Part shown: in pieces, positions 47,622-63,274 of the stretch
Numbering within the stretch: the stretch's first letter is position 1
Layout: each line of letters begins with the position of its first letter
Assembly: GCA_902729315.2 (NCBI GenBank)
Contig: LR746277.1
Location: forward strand, 2,051,001 to 2,115,000
Direction: 5' to 3'
DNA: 64,000 nt
Source of the DNA: Spirodela intermedia
Taxonomy: Eukaryota > Streptophyta > Magnoliopsida > Alismatales > Araceae
The notes under the pieces: generated by a model
Told to the model about the DNA's origin: nothing
Seen by the model: the letters and a program-made list of their open reading frames with translations, nothing else
Databases searched by the model: none
Position numbers and translations under genes: made by a program

Positions 47622-50600
47622 TCAGACATAGCAGATCATCCCCACCTCGAGGGTCGATGCGTGGGGGACGCTCATTGCGTAGCAAGGGCCGCGAGAATTC
47701 CTCCTCAAGAAATCATAGCCCACATCGATCGCCAGCTTCTTGAACAGGCTAGAGCCCTTCTTTGCCCTCACGTAGGAGTGCCCGAGTATGAAGGCCATCC
47801 CGGATTCCCTGGCCTCAGTCAGCTCTTGTAGCTCCTGGGCGGACCTCGCATCCATTTTGGGGCTCTCTGGGAGTAAAAATCTCACCTTTTTCCTGGGCAT
47901 GATCATCGGGGAGCGGATCTCTCTTCTCTCCGAGGGGCCTGCAGAACCCTCAGCATTGGGTGAGTCCTCGCACAGCCGAATCCCTGTGCTGACAACTGCC
48001 ATTTTCTCAGTCCCATTCTCCGACTCATCGGCATCCCCATTCGCCTCAGGCTTCTCCGATCGGATGAACTCGGCTATGCTGCAAACCAGGTCCATCTCAA
48101 ACTCCACATCATCCTTGTGCACATCGCGGTATCCATATCTAACGATGCATCTGTAAAGCCGGTACTCCTTCGGGCCGATACGGCCAATGAGGAACCTCTC
48201 GTCAGCCCGGACATGAGGCACCGGGACAGACTTGATGCAGAGAAAGATGAGAACCTGGATCAAGTTCACCAATTCAAGAAAATTTCAGATACAAAGAAAG
48301 TCAAACAGAGAATTTGAGCGACCACCCAGATAAAAAGTTTGGGAAATCTTGTCGTGAATTTAACCATGAATGATTAGTCTCAGGAGCAGAGTTCTTCATG
48401 GGTGGGTACCTCGTGGAATGCGGGCAGATTGGTTACAAAGTGGGAGAAGATCGCCGGTATCCCTGAGACCAGCTCTGTCTGGATGAGGCCAATGCCCCTT
48501 ACCCGCACGATGCCCAGGCTCGGGCCGAGGCCGAGCAGCCAGTTGATGGAGACCTTGTTCTGGACATCGAACTCGTACTTCTTGAGTGTACCGTAGTGCC
48601 AGACACCCATTACCACCATGAAGATGAAGGACAGCACGATGGGGACCCAGGCACCTTGCAGGAACTTGACCAGGGATGCAGAGAAGTAGAGGGCCTCGAT
48701 GAAGCCGAAGAAGATGACAAAGCCCAAGGCCAGGAAGATGCTCCTGTTCCAGCACAGGACTATCACCAGGGACATCAAGCAGGTGGTCACCAACATCACC
48801 GTGATCACAGCCAGACCTGAAGATTTTTTTTTAAAAAAGAAGCATACTGATGAGGATCAAGAACAGCGTCTACATCAGAATGTATGGAAGTAAAGGCCGT
48901 TTTATACCAGAGGCATTTCCCATTCTCTTTGTGTCCCTGAAGCCGATCGTTACAGCCAGGCATAACATCATCAGGATCCAGTTGATCTCCGGAATGTAGA
49001 TCTGCCCATGCACCTTGGACGATGTGTGGACGATCTTCACCCGGGGAAAGCACCCCAGAGCGGTGCACTGCTTGATGATGGAGAAGGTTCCGGTGATGAT
49101 GGCCTGGCTGCCCACCACCGCAGCAAGTATGGCTATCGCCAGGACTGGCCACCTCAGCTTCTCTGAGGGCAGAAGATCAGAGAGTAAGCACACAAAACCT
49201 GGCAACAGTTGGTGGGTTTTGGAAGAACTGGCCCAAAATAATAAGCACCTGGAACAGAAACGTAGAATCCAATGTGGTACTCATTCTCGATGCCGTGGTG
49301 CTTGGAGAGATACGCCGCCTGGCCCATGTAAGCTAGGAGCAGGGATGGGTAGACAACAGAGGTAAAGGCGATCTGCAAAGGAGAAATTTCCCGTCAGTTG
49401 GGAGGAACAAAAAATTCATGCTCTTCTTACAAATTATATAGGACTAAGAAGCATATGTCCATCATCAAAGATTGTTGATTACGATATAATGTTCTTTAAA
49501 TCAGGGGAGACTGGTAAAAATGTGCTAAAGTATTCATGTCTAAAAGGCTTCTTCTTCAAAACGTTCTAGAGATGCGAAAAAGATACGCTCAAAATTTTTA
49601 AAAAAATAAATCCATGATTTTTTATTTATTGTTTTGCCAGATTGGTGATATCCGGATAATCAACTTGATTTGTCGCTGGTGCTGCCAATCTCAGATATTT
49701 TCTCATCCGATTTTATCATATTTTCTTGCCCCTTGAATGTTGCTGCTTCAACAAATTATAACCATGATAAGAAAATAATTCCCTCTCATCAATCAGGAAT
49801 TGGGAATTCAGACATCGAAGTAATCAGAAAAACATAAAAAATTCAAAAAAAACGTCAAAAAAGGATATCTAGAAAGGAAGACTTGCCGGACATAAATGGG
49901 TCACAAATTTTATTAATCATCAACCTGGCGATCAAGACTGATGAACCAACCATGAGAGATCATCTTGCAGGGTACAAACCTGGATCGATAGCTGGGAAAA
50001 GTGCCCAAGATCTGCGAACATAGCCTCGGAACCTGCCATCTCCAAAAGTGAAATGAATTCAGTGACTAAAGAATCAAGAAGAACTCAGACAAAAAGAAAT
50101 TTAGCTTCTTTTTCAGCCGACAACCCCTACCGGTTATGCACAGGAGGATGCCGCCCAGGGACATCCAGCCCCGCCTCTGGGTTTTCTTCAGGAACTTGTA
50201 CATGTAGTAGGGGGAGAAGGCTCGGTAGATGTGCGGATTCCAGTGAAAGATGTTGTAGACGCCGATGGAGCTGATGCAGAGAAGCCATACGACGACGACT
50301 GGCGCGAAGAGGAAGCCGACCCGATGAGTGCCGTAGTGCTGGAGGGCGAAGAGGCACACTAGAACCACGCAGGCCACGGGGACCTCGACATCTGCGGAAT
50401 TGAAGCAAGATGAGATTCATGGTGATGCCCTGCAGCTCGCTAGCTAGCCCTAACCAATTCCAGAGGAGGAGGAGGAGGAGGAGGAGGAGGAAGGAGGTTC
50501 ACATTTATGGTGCTCCTTGGTCATTGAGAGCTCGAGGCCGGAAACCGCCGAGAACACTGCGTGAGAAGGGGAAACGAGGGACGTGAGAATAAAGAAAGAT

Positions 50601-51261
50601 GGCGGCGGCAGAGCGGGCTCGAATTGCAGGGGCTGAACGGTGACCTGAGATCGCCGGAGTGAGGACGCCGTCGCCGATAACCATGCAGGTGCCGACGAGG
50701 GTCAGGAATAGGAGGAGGGTCTGCAAGACGCGGTGGCTCTCGAGGGTCCTCTTCATCCTCGCCGCCGGCCCATGCGGCGGCGCCTCCCGGCAAGCAGAGC
50801 CGTCGCGCCGCTTGTAGGCGGAGAGCTCCTCGTCGGCGAGCTGCCCGTTGGGGAGGAAGCCCACGCGGGCGTGGCGGCAGAGGAGGGAGTAGAGGGCGAA
50901 GGTGCCCCCCTCGCCATTGTCATCCGCCTTGAGCACGATGAACACGTACTTGAGCAGGGGAACCAGAGTGAGCGTCCAGAAGACGAAGCTGAGGACCCCA
51001 TAGATCTCCTCATTCGTCTCCGAGTGCTCAATGTCCTCGGCGAAGGTGCTCTTGTAGACGTACAGGGGGGAGGTGCTCAGGTCCCCGTACACCACCCCCA
51101 AGCTCTGGTAGGCCAGCGTCAGCACCGCCCGCCATGGCCGCCGCCTCTGCAAGCACCGCCACCCTCAGAGTGAGAAGTCCGAGATGGGGAAGAGGACGAT
51201 CAGAGGAAACCTTGGTTACCTTGGCGGGGTGCCCTTCTTGGTGGGCACCCTCGGGATCCAT
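47622..51261 (-). CDS. HAK/KUP/KT-family potassium transporter, 776 aa, 9 exons
   Basis: A membrane K+ (K+/H+) symporter of the plant HAK/KUP/KT family, acting at the plasma membrane or tonoplast; it resembles the KUP3/OsHAK10-type branch. Exons in order: 51261-51220, 51146-50645, 50556-50503, 50391-50131, 50032-49980, 49372-49249, 49162-48908, 48816-48410, 48254-47622. Phases close exactly and the stop is TGA. The start [14 protein letters not shown] is a 14-codon first exon. Signature motifs: [18 protein letters not shown] (residues 26-42), [37 protein letters not shown] (across the exon 2/3 joint), [40 protein letters not shown] and [11 protein letters not shown] hydrophilic C-terminus holds [11 protein letters not shown] and ends EVGMICYV. 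About 12 hydrophobic segments fit the family, and the length is normal (about 700-850). No damage is seen. The paralogue group is inferred, not proven. Confidence 0.96.
50461..50492. repeat. (GGA)n next to the intron 3 donor of the HAK gene
   Basis: About 30 bases of GGA trinucleotides (CCT on the transcribed strand), starting a few bases inside the 111-bp intron 3, whose donor is at 50502. A length change here would alter the start of this short intron. Confidence 0.9.
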
Positions 51262-52469
51262 CGGAGATGGGCGATCAGAGGATGCTCACGGGGGCCATCT
51301 ATCTACTGGAGGAGCAGGAGGACGACGATAAGCCTGGAAGGGAACGGCTCTCCCTCCCTCCCTCTCTTCCTAAGAAGGGAGGCTGGAGGAGAGTGAGACG
51401 AAGGAACGGGACGAACAGCGCGGGTTGGCCGGAGTAGAGCGCCGTCGTCTCAATTCGGAAACCAAGATGGGAGTTGAACTGCCATCAAGAATCTAGAGAG
51501 AGGAAGGATGGGGGAGGAAGGGAAGAGAGGCGAAAGGTGGAGGTGACTGGTGGGGATTAGATTATTCCTCTTTAGCGAGAGAGAGAGAGAAGGGAGGGGA
51601 GGCGAAGTAGAGTTAGTCGGCAGTAGTTGGTGGGTTCTCCTCGCTGGCTTCTCTGCTCTACAATTTTTCTCCTTTCCTCTCTCTCTCTCTCTAGCTTCTC
51701 CGAGATATTTGTACCGTTCCTGCATTAAAACAGTACCCGCTTCCTCAGAGGCGGCCTGCCAAAGAACAAAACGTTTCCTCCACCTGGTGAGCTTCAGTCA
51801 ACTGAGGGGGCGTGAAGATGTGGAGAGCCTTGAGGGTGCTCTGCTTTTCCCGGGAGGGCCCCGCCCCACCTCTCGGTCACCCGGCACTGAAAGCTCTTGT
51901 GGGAAACAAAGCAGGACTTGTTTATCCCCTACAAAAGCTGACGAGCCCTCCCTGAGTTACTGTAACTAGAGAGAGAAAGTGGAGCGGTGTGGGAGAGGAG
52001 GAAGAGGAGAGCAATCGAGAGCCCTCCGGCGGTAGAGCTGCTACCGATTGCTTCCGACCGGGACCGCTCCGCCGGGGCCAGAACGGCATGATGACGAAGC
52101 CGACGGAGTGGTCGTCGTCATCCTTCCGGAGGAAAAAGGCAAAATGTAGAAATGGAATTCCAGTAGAGAGAGACAGACAGACAGAGACAGACAGAGACAG
52201 AGACCGGAGTGCAGCACTGTACAGACGTTAAATCCAGATCTCCGGGAGTCGGTGTTTCCCCCCGGAGACGCCATTAATGGCCCTACTTTGGCATGTTCCT
52301 GCGAGATTCTTCCGGCGTTGGACATCTATTCACCTTGGCTGGAGAGGGAATCCGTTCCGTGATGGTGAGGGGATACCTCTTCTTCGACGGCCTTCCTCCT
52401 CCCTCTGTCACATCCTCAAAATTGTCCAGATCGTCTGTGTTCCCACCGGAGTCCTTTCATATTCCGTCA

Positions 52470-52500
<31 letters not shown>

Positions 52501-53650
52501 TATATAGAGGTAGAGACGGAGGCCGAGAGGGACCCGCAGAAAGAACGTGTGTAAATAATTATATGATTTATGTTCCTTGCCGATTTCCTCCAGTCAGTCT
52601 TGCCACGTGTCTCATGAAAATCTACGTAATCTCAGCTGTACCCAGATCGTGGACCACGAGACGACGGGGTCAAATCAACCATTAAAGTCCCCTCCTCGAC
52701 ACGTGGATCATGAGGTCAGCACGGCCAACTTGCGGGGCCCCCTTTCTCTCTCTCCCCTCTCATGTTGGTATAACAGGACTTAATAGTACACACGATGCTC
52801 ATTTTGACTGAAGTCAACGGGGTGAGTACGCCTAAGACTCCAGCCTGGCCCCGGTTCCTCTAGGTCCGGCCCTTGAAGTCAACCGTTCAGACAAAGCTTG
52901 GGACTCCGGGCTTAAAGTTGAGCTAGGACTGGGCCAGATCTCCGTCTTAAGTGGTCTGGTTTCTACCATCACTAGAATCAACCACGTGGCAGCCCAAGGC
53001 CCGCTCACCCGTGTCATCGTAGAGCAGGTCAACAAACCCGGAGGCGCAGAAACTGGTGGCGGAGGGGGGCGGCGGAAAAAGTGGTGGAGGGGGAGACGTG
53101 TGTATCCATGTCGGCGCATGACGTCACTGGCGAACTACTCTTGACGAGTCGAGTCGAATCGGCTGTGAATCGCTAGTGGTATGATAAACTCGGCTGAGTT
53201 GGGTGAACGAGGATCGCGCGATCTTTGGAAGAGAGAGAACGACGGGGGGTGGGGCTTATCAGATAAGATTATTACACTTACACCCTTGCCAAAAATGTAG
53301 TTAGTCTTTTACTGTCGTTAGGAATTTATTTGCAAATACGCTGCTAAGACGGGGCAACTTATCTTATTGGACAGGCGATGAGTCCAAACAAATTCTATGA
53401 CATGGGTACCAAATTGTGGTCACATAAATATGAGAAAAACGTCTTCTTAAAAATCAGACCTTAATGGATGGAGGTCTTCGTTATCTGGCCAACCGTTGAC
53501 TCTCGTATTCAACCATAAGGCGAATTCAGTGGACCCACCCGGGCTAACACTTCACTGAGCCCAGCTAAAGTCAAGAGACCACTTTAGGCTTGGAAGAAGC
53601 CCCCTCAGAATGGGCTCTGATCTTGCAGAGCTCGATCCAAAACCACATAA

Positions 53651-53694
<44 letters not shown>

Positions 53695-54895
53695 CCAAGG
53701 TCTAGACCATGGATGTGGTTGACTACCTTCAACAATGATCAGGGTTTTTTCGAGGGTTTATTTTATTTTATTTTATTTGGCTTTTTTGGAGTGCAGAAAA
53801 CATCATCCTCGCGGCTGTCAGTGGCCAGCTTCACACCCAAGTGGGAACGGAAGAGAATAAAGAGAATAAAGAGAGACCCATTGGGAACGGAAGGCTCCGA
53901 GACAATAACTTCCGAGGGGATTGGGGAGTGGGCTCCACAAGCCAGGTGCCCCCAATCTTTAGGCCGGGGAGGAGAGGTGGATCCTACCTGGATCTTTCTC
54001 CTTCGTCATGGCGTTCCTGCCTTTCCATTCGTGCTGGTTGTGCTAGAGAGGATAAGCAGGTAGCCCTCCTGCGGTCCAGCAGCAGGCAGGCCGGCCCTCC
54101 AGACCCACCATTGAGAGGGACAACTAGCTTTATCAGGTTATCTACCATGAAAGCAAACCAAGGTCAAATGCATATACATCAAACTTTGTACCCCAGAGAG
54201 AGAGAAAGGGGGGGGGGGGATTTATGTATGGTATTTAGCAAAAGAACGTGAATTGCCAACTAGAAATATGTGTAGGAGTTTGCCAAAAGGATAGGAGATT
54301 TCAGAGAGCTTAAGATGGTATGGAATCAGTAGATGGTAAGCAAGGAGAAGAAGATGCAGTGTAGGAGCTTTTCTCCCCAAATGAAGCAAAACACAGGTGA
54401 GAAACCCCACCTTTCCCTAAATCAATGATGAACAAGGCACAGAAATAAAACTGCGAGCTCAGGGTAAACGCCTTAAAATGATGAGTGTGATGGTTGTCCT
54501 GGACCTGGTGTAGGGTTCCAAGGAGGATGATAACAACAATGACAACAATGATAGTGATGATGAAAGCTATAGATAGAACCTCTCATGAGGGAAGAAGAGT
54601 CTAGAATCTTAGATCACATGCTAAGCTTTCCCATCACACAACGAAGGTCAACCAGTTAATAGTATCACAGGATCAAAGCTTCGAAGTGGAAGATGGTCTA
54701 AAAGTGCTCCGTTTCCAGAGGTCCATATCTGGATTCCCACTTCAAACCAGAGAAAACAACACTTGTATAACTTAAAGATTTCATCGATGCAGGTAAATCC
54801 CACATATATTTCTTTACAATAGAGAAGAGAACAGAGAAACGGGATGGGAGATGAAAGAAGACCTCACATGCGGCCAACGGCCTTCTCAGAGATCG
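51262..54895. other. Intergenic region between HAK and Rab genes
   Basis: Contains the presumed promoter and leader of the minus-strand HAK gene (51262-about 52300, with GA/CT-rich tracts at 51573-51595 and 51679-51692 and an ACAG-type repeat at about 52166-52203). Further (GA)n runs lie at 52471-52500 and 53655-53694. The 3' UTR of the Rab gene adjoins 54895. Open frames of up to 157 codons (53590-54063) cross the GA repeats and have no recognisable domain. Confidence 0.55.
53655..53694. repeat. (GA)n microsatellite
   Basis: Forty bases of GA with a single GC interruption, in intergenic sequence. Confidence 0.93.
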
Positions 54896-55345
54896 CTAAG
54901 AACAGCACCAATATCTTGAAGTCCCATTGGCTTCTCCAGTGTCACCCTGTAAGATCACAGTTTCCCATCCCATTACCCAAGGAGGCTGCTGCTCCTGCTT
55001 TCTGTGCTCTTGGGACATCATAACCTTCCGACTCAAGATGGTGTAGATCTCTTTTACAACAGTCTCAAAGGCAGCTTTTACATTGGAGGAATCCAGCGCA
55101 GAAGTTTCCATGAAGAACAGACTATGAGCCTCAGCTAATGCCTTCCCTTCGTCGGTGCCGACCTCCCTGGCATCCTGGAGATCGGTCTTGTTTCCCACAA
55201 GAATCGTAACGACGTTCATATCTGAGTGAGCTGCCCAAAAGTGTAAACACCCTTTTAAAAAGGAGGACTTGCATGGTACATTCTGTTGCTGGAAAATGCT
55301 AGAACAACTTATTTTGATGATCCCATGTCATTATTGAGCAAGGAC

Positions 55346-55376
<31 letters not shown>

Positions 55377-55805
55377 GGGGTTTTTACAATAAACTGTCGG
55401 TCTGATTTGAGGAAATCCCATTGAAACATAAGTAGAAGACTCAGAAGGCAAGTTACAGCTCTTACTGTGGAGTTCATTAAGCCATCTGCCGATGCTATCA
55501 AAAGTCTGACGCCTGCTGATATCATACACCACCAAGGCCCCAACAGCACCTCGGTAGTATGCAGATGTCACAGCTCTGAATCGTTCCTGACCCGCAGTGT
55601 CCCATATCTGAGCTTTGACTTCCTTGCCATCAATGTCCATCTTTTGTGTTTGGAACTCGACTCCAATGGTTGACTTAGAATTCGAATAGAACTCATCACG
55701 AGCAAATCTTGCAAGCAAGTTTGATTTCCCAACAGCAGAGTCACCGATCAAAACGATCTTAAAAAGGTAATCCTGAGTGTGGTCCTCATCTTCGTAGGAT
55801 GCCAT
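54896..55805 (-). CDS. RabA5-like small GTPase (Rab11 class), 224 aa, 2 exons
   Basis: A membrane-traffic GTPase of the plant RABA (Rab11) group, acting on trans-Golgi/recycling vesicles; the A5 subgroup is the closest match I recall. Exons: 55805-55466 and 55230-54896, joined inside the LHTHSD segment; stop TAG. All G motifs are intact: GDSAVGKS (residues 21-28), STIGVEF with the switch I threonine (45-51), WDTAGQE (69-75), NKTD (127-130), ETSAL (155-159). The [18 protein letters not shown] stretch is typical of RABA. The C-terminus ends YWCCS, giving two cysteines for geranylgeranylation. The hypervariable tail contains two tryptophans, which is slightly unusual. The 235-bp intron has a CT run (GA on plus, about 55350-55376). 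The start ATG is at 55805, with the acidic [10 protein letters not shown]-terminus common in this subgroup. Confidence 0.96.
55350..55376. repeat. (GA)n microsatellite in the Rab intron
   Basis: A 27-base GA run (CT on the transcribed strand) inside the only coding intron of the Rab gene. Confidence 0.93.
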
Positions 55806-58800
55806 CCTTCCACCACTTATTCAAGTCGCCCTCAGCTCAAAGCTTTTAAGAGACCATAGGAACCACTGCCAGTTGGAACGGATACATCAGTCACATAAGA
55901 TAAAATGCGACTAAAATAAGAGAACACGCCTGGTTCAAAGTACCCAGCAGGGAAAGCCAAGGTTTTTTTATAATGTGAGAGAAGTGTGATTGATGATAGT
56001 TTCTTCAGGTACGAAAACATTATGGCCATACACGAAGACGCATCAAGAAACAAAGAATAACAAGGTTCTTATGGTAACAGCAGCCAAGACAATAACCAAG
56101 GTAAGAGGCATCAACCAAGGTAACAGTACCAAGCCATCAAATTACGAGCAACAGCTTATGGTAAATATGAACGAGCATTCAAATTGATCTCTATCCTGGA
56201 CTACACATTTTGGCTGATCTGATCCCGATCTGGACTAAAGCTTGGAGCTGCACCACCTGTCCAGGAACCAGATCTGTTTCTGTATTCCATGATTTCATCA
56301 ATTGACTTATAAATCAATCGATTTCATTTACTTTACACCCATGGCTCTGGAAATTCTGGCAGGCCTATCTTCTGCAGGAATACGAGAAACCCATTCAATT
56401 ATGTGTCTTGAGAAATCAGACATGGACGAGTTTACCACCCACTTTAGAAATTCTCAGTCTTCAGAGTGAGATCACTTTTCCTCACAGAAGTACAATAGAC
56501 GCATTGGATGTGCTTAATTTTTTTGAAACGCAACCTACTTTAATTCATCTGGTATCAGAGTCGACCTGCCTTTTTATCCAAGGCAAACGCTGCACAGTCT
56601 ATTTCTTTTTATCATTTGATGATTTCCTATTCAAGATTTTCTGAATATAACGAATGAAAAAAATTCATATCCCTTCTTTCTTTGGAACTTTTTACTCTTA
56701 CTGCACCATAGCATCTAATAAGTTTACTAAATATAGTTTTTCTCATCAACATCTTCAGCCAGTATTGTTCACACAAGGCCACTCTGCATTCAACTTTCAC
56801 AAATCTTGCACTGAATTTCGCAGCTAAATCTCGAAAAGGAACCAGAATGGAACTATCTTCTACATTTAAATTAAGGAGTTCTAACACCGACTGTTGCATT
56901 AAACCAAGCACAAAGGCCATATATTGGTGTACAAGGAGTAAAATGGTTAAACAAGAATAAATTACAAACCGAGTCAAACTACAACCAAAAATTTGCACAT
57001 GGACCCTTTGACTGGACAGAATGACCCTCAGAATGAATGAGAATGGCTTCACTTCTGACTTTTCTCTTAACACGAGACTTCCAAACACAAAATTCAAGCT
57101 TAATATTCACAAGTTGTGACTAAGTGGACAGTTTGGATACCATGAATACAAGGCAAGTATTATATCGTTTTTAATTATTCAACGGGATGTTATTGACCTC
57201 AGAAAACTATTTTATAATCATCATAGGGCACTACCCTAATAAAGGATGACACATTGTTTATGTATTTTATAAAAATGACTTCCTAGACTTCGTACACATT
57301 GGAATATCTGGACCGGTGAGACTATCGGGGACCCAAAATAACAAAGAACACTTTTTGCCGCCATTACTACACTTTTTTTTCTTGATTATGTTGATTCTAG
57401 TAGTTATTCCCCAGGCTAATCGACAGTTTACACATTCCAGTGCAAATGTTATAAGAGGATCTAGTTTGGATAGGAATGACGAGATGTAGACGTACATCCC
57501 CAAGTAAGTTAAAGGAACCCAGGTCATTGACTTTACTATAAATTGCATATCTCCACCGTCGCCTACCCCTGCATCTATTGATATTTTTAGGTCCCCGCCA
57601 CACAAAACTTGATGTTAGGCCCACCAGATTTCTTCTGTACGCAAAGGTCTGCGAGACCTTCTGTCTCTTCTTCTGTGCACAATCAAACCAAGCGCATGGT
57701 AAGCGGCAGTCCCGCGCCGAGTGGAAGATTGATCCGCATTTCATGAATTGAGGTCCCAAATCACCGAAAACCATTTCTTCCATCGGCAACGACGATCATC
57801 CCTGCTCAACGACGCAAAATATACCCATTTTCCCCTCCAATTGTCATCTAATTCTCAGTGATTACGCATGAAAAGACACCTTCCAGAGACGACCGCGATG
57901 GCAGTCTCCGCCACATTTCAGAGAAGACGACAATCACAACAGTTCCCGACGGCAGTAGCCACGCAGGCGGTTTAGAATCTCTGACCCCTCAGGTCACCGG
58001 CGGAGACTCCCATTCTTCCGCCGAGATCTGACCCCCCAACCCCTCCTCCCCCTCCCACCATCCCCCTCGTTGCAAACGCCCTGACAAAATCTGACAGACG
58101 AAACCTGTGGGGCATTACCTTCCTCCAGTTTCTCGCTCCGCGGGGAACCCCTGCGCATGAGACGACGGCGACGACACCTCCCAGGGGAGAGCAACCAGGT
58201 AGCCTGCCGGCGATTGGGGAAGGGAAGGAGGGAGAGGCGGTTGGAGCCTAGCAAGGAAGGAGGGAGGACAGAGATGGGGGCTTCTCTCTCTCTATGGGCG
58301 GGTGTAACCCGAACTACCGAAGGAGAGATGGGAGACCCGTTTGGATCTGGGAGCTTCGTCGTAATAACCAACCGACTACCGACACTCCATAAAAATATTT
58401 TAAAAAATATTTATAATTGTTTTTTTAATAATTCCCTCGGGGAACCCAGAATCCGATCGTCCCGAAAGAAGCCCGCACGGGCCCACCAGGTGGTCCCCGC
58501 AAAAGCCAGAGATCCGATGCTAGTTGACTATATTGCTAAACTTAGAACCAATGTAAAGTGCAGAATCTTAACCCAAACGGGCATTTGACTAAACAATGAC
58601 GAAAGAAAGTCAAACATCAAATCTTCTAATCGTATTATGTAAACCTATTCGTCTTTCAAGTACCTAAAATAAATTATTATACCTTTTTAATTGACCAATT
58701 TACTCGTCTTTGCATTAATTAATTAAATATAAAGTAGAGCAACTAGATAATTAATATAAATCGCATCGTTAATAATTTTTCTATTAATAGACAGTTCATA

Positions 58801-59323
58801 TCTTCTCCTTTATATTATGAGAAGGTCGGATCCCTAGTGTTAGCGAGATATAGATATGAAGAGAGAGATCCTGACCCAGAAAAAGAGGGTCAACCTTTTC
58901 ATGAGGCCATTTATTATTCAATACTTTGTAAGATTTAAAGAAACAATTACGAAAACATACAGAACTTCAAAGTCAACGGGCAGCGGCTCCAGGCTAGCTA
59001 GCCATCAGCATGCACCTGCTTGAGAAAAGGAGGGGTAGATATAGCGAGAGCGAGAGAGAGAGAGGGAGAGAGAGAGAGGACAGAACCTGTCGTTTTGAAA
59101 TATTAAGAGAAAACCATAGAACTAAATGATCGATAGAATAATTCCCTCCTCTGGAATCCCACAGCACACTGCAGAGGTCGGATGATCTTGAGCAAGATCA
59201 TAAGTTATTCTAGGGTTCTTGGGCAGTCTGGATTTCTCCTCCCCATGACAATCACTACATGGGCCTTGATTCAGATGCCCTAAGATACTTCCTAATCAGG
59301 AGTTCGCCATCTTCTCTTGAAGC
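55806..59323. other. Region between the Rab start and the spermidine synthase stop
   Basis: Holds the 5' region of the Rab gene and, at its right end, the 3' UTR of the spermidine synthase gene. A possible untranslated first exon of the Rab gene is listed separately. A GA repeat lies at about 59046-59078. Open frames of up to 156 codons have no recognisable domains. Confidence 0.5.
58119..58300 (-). promoter_or_regulatory. Possible 5' UTR exon and promoter of the Rab gene
   Basis: GC-rich, pyrimidine-rich sequence on the minus strand, typical of a plant leader. It ends in a good donor (GAGGAAG then GTAATG, exon edge 58119) about 2.3 kb upstream of the Rab ATG. The sequence just before the ATG (..AGCTTTGAGCTGAGGGCG..) could supply an acceptor. 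There is no transcript evidence here; this is inference from composition and splice signals. Confidence 0.3.
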
Positions 59324-62371
<3,048 letters not shown>

Positions 62372-62955
62372 TTCACGTGTCCCTGAGCGCTGCACAGGGA
62401 CCAGACGTGGCGGCCACGGAGAAGAGCGCGTAGGTTTTCGCGCCCACCGAAGGGATGTAGGCGGCTGCTGTTCGTTCGTAGCTGGGTTCGGCTCCCTCTT
62501 TCGAATTTAAGAGGGAGTCCGTTTATAACTGGAACCTACGCACAGCCCTGTTCTCGAGCAACAAAGCGAAGGGTGACCAACCCACGTCTTATCTGGATTA
62601 GGGTTTCAACCAGGCATCGCCGCCGCAACCGCCCGGCTATCCCGGGAAAGACGACGATCCGCGGCCGCAACTACCGGGCCATCCCAGAGAAGACGACGAT
62701 GGTGCTTCAGTATCTTCATTACATCTCAACACGTACGTAGGAGATGCGTTCTCAATAAAAGACCCGGCTCGTGAGCACTGGCGAAGGAGAGAGGATCTGA
62801 ATTGTTCTCTAAAAGCCTGGACATTCATCATTTCTCTTTTGCTTCGGTGCTAAGCAGTATTTACGCTATCCCCTACGTCGGCATCTTTGGTTTTGTCTTC
62901 TTCCGTTGGAGCCGGTGACGTGATGGGCAGATCGTATGGTTTCTACGTATTTCTT

Positions 62956-62989
<34 letters not shown>

Positions 62990-63274
62990 CTGAGAACAAT
63001 TCATTGACTGATCTTATAAAAGATCTAGTATTTTCCAAATTCTGGGTTTTTATTTCCCCCCATGAAAGGGGGAGAGAGATAGAGAAACAGTTGGGCAGAG
63101 AGAGAGAGAGAGGATATGAACTTGGAATATTGCACATAAGAGTGTAGAAAATCAACCGAAATAAGCCATCTGTGGAAGGAAGAGCGATAAAGAAGAGAGA
63201 ACCCCTGCTCAGAACCAAACAGTGAACACAGACAGACAGTTAAGCGACTCTTTTTATAGCAATCAACAGCCGCG
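62372..63274. other. Promoter of spermidine synthase and 3' flank of Prp31
   Basis: A 0.9-kb gap between two minus-strand genes. It holds the spermidine synthase promoter and leader on the left and the Prp31 3' UTR on the right. A (CT)n run at 62957-62986 and a GA-rich patch at about 63070-63113 can pair with each other as imperfect inverted repeats. No gene is supported. Confidence 0.6.
62957..62986. repeat. (CT)n microsatellite
   Basis: Thirty bases of uninterrupted CT in the gap between the spermidine synthase and Prp31 genes. Confidence 0.93.

Noticed and set aside
53590-54251. Overlapping frames of 157 and 136 codons
   Set aside because: They cross or adjoin the GA microsatellite and carry no motif.
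57994-58588. Open frames of 125 and 143 codons on opposite strands
   Set aside because: GC-rich leader/promoter-like sequence with no recognisable domain; better explained as a 5' UTR region.
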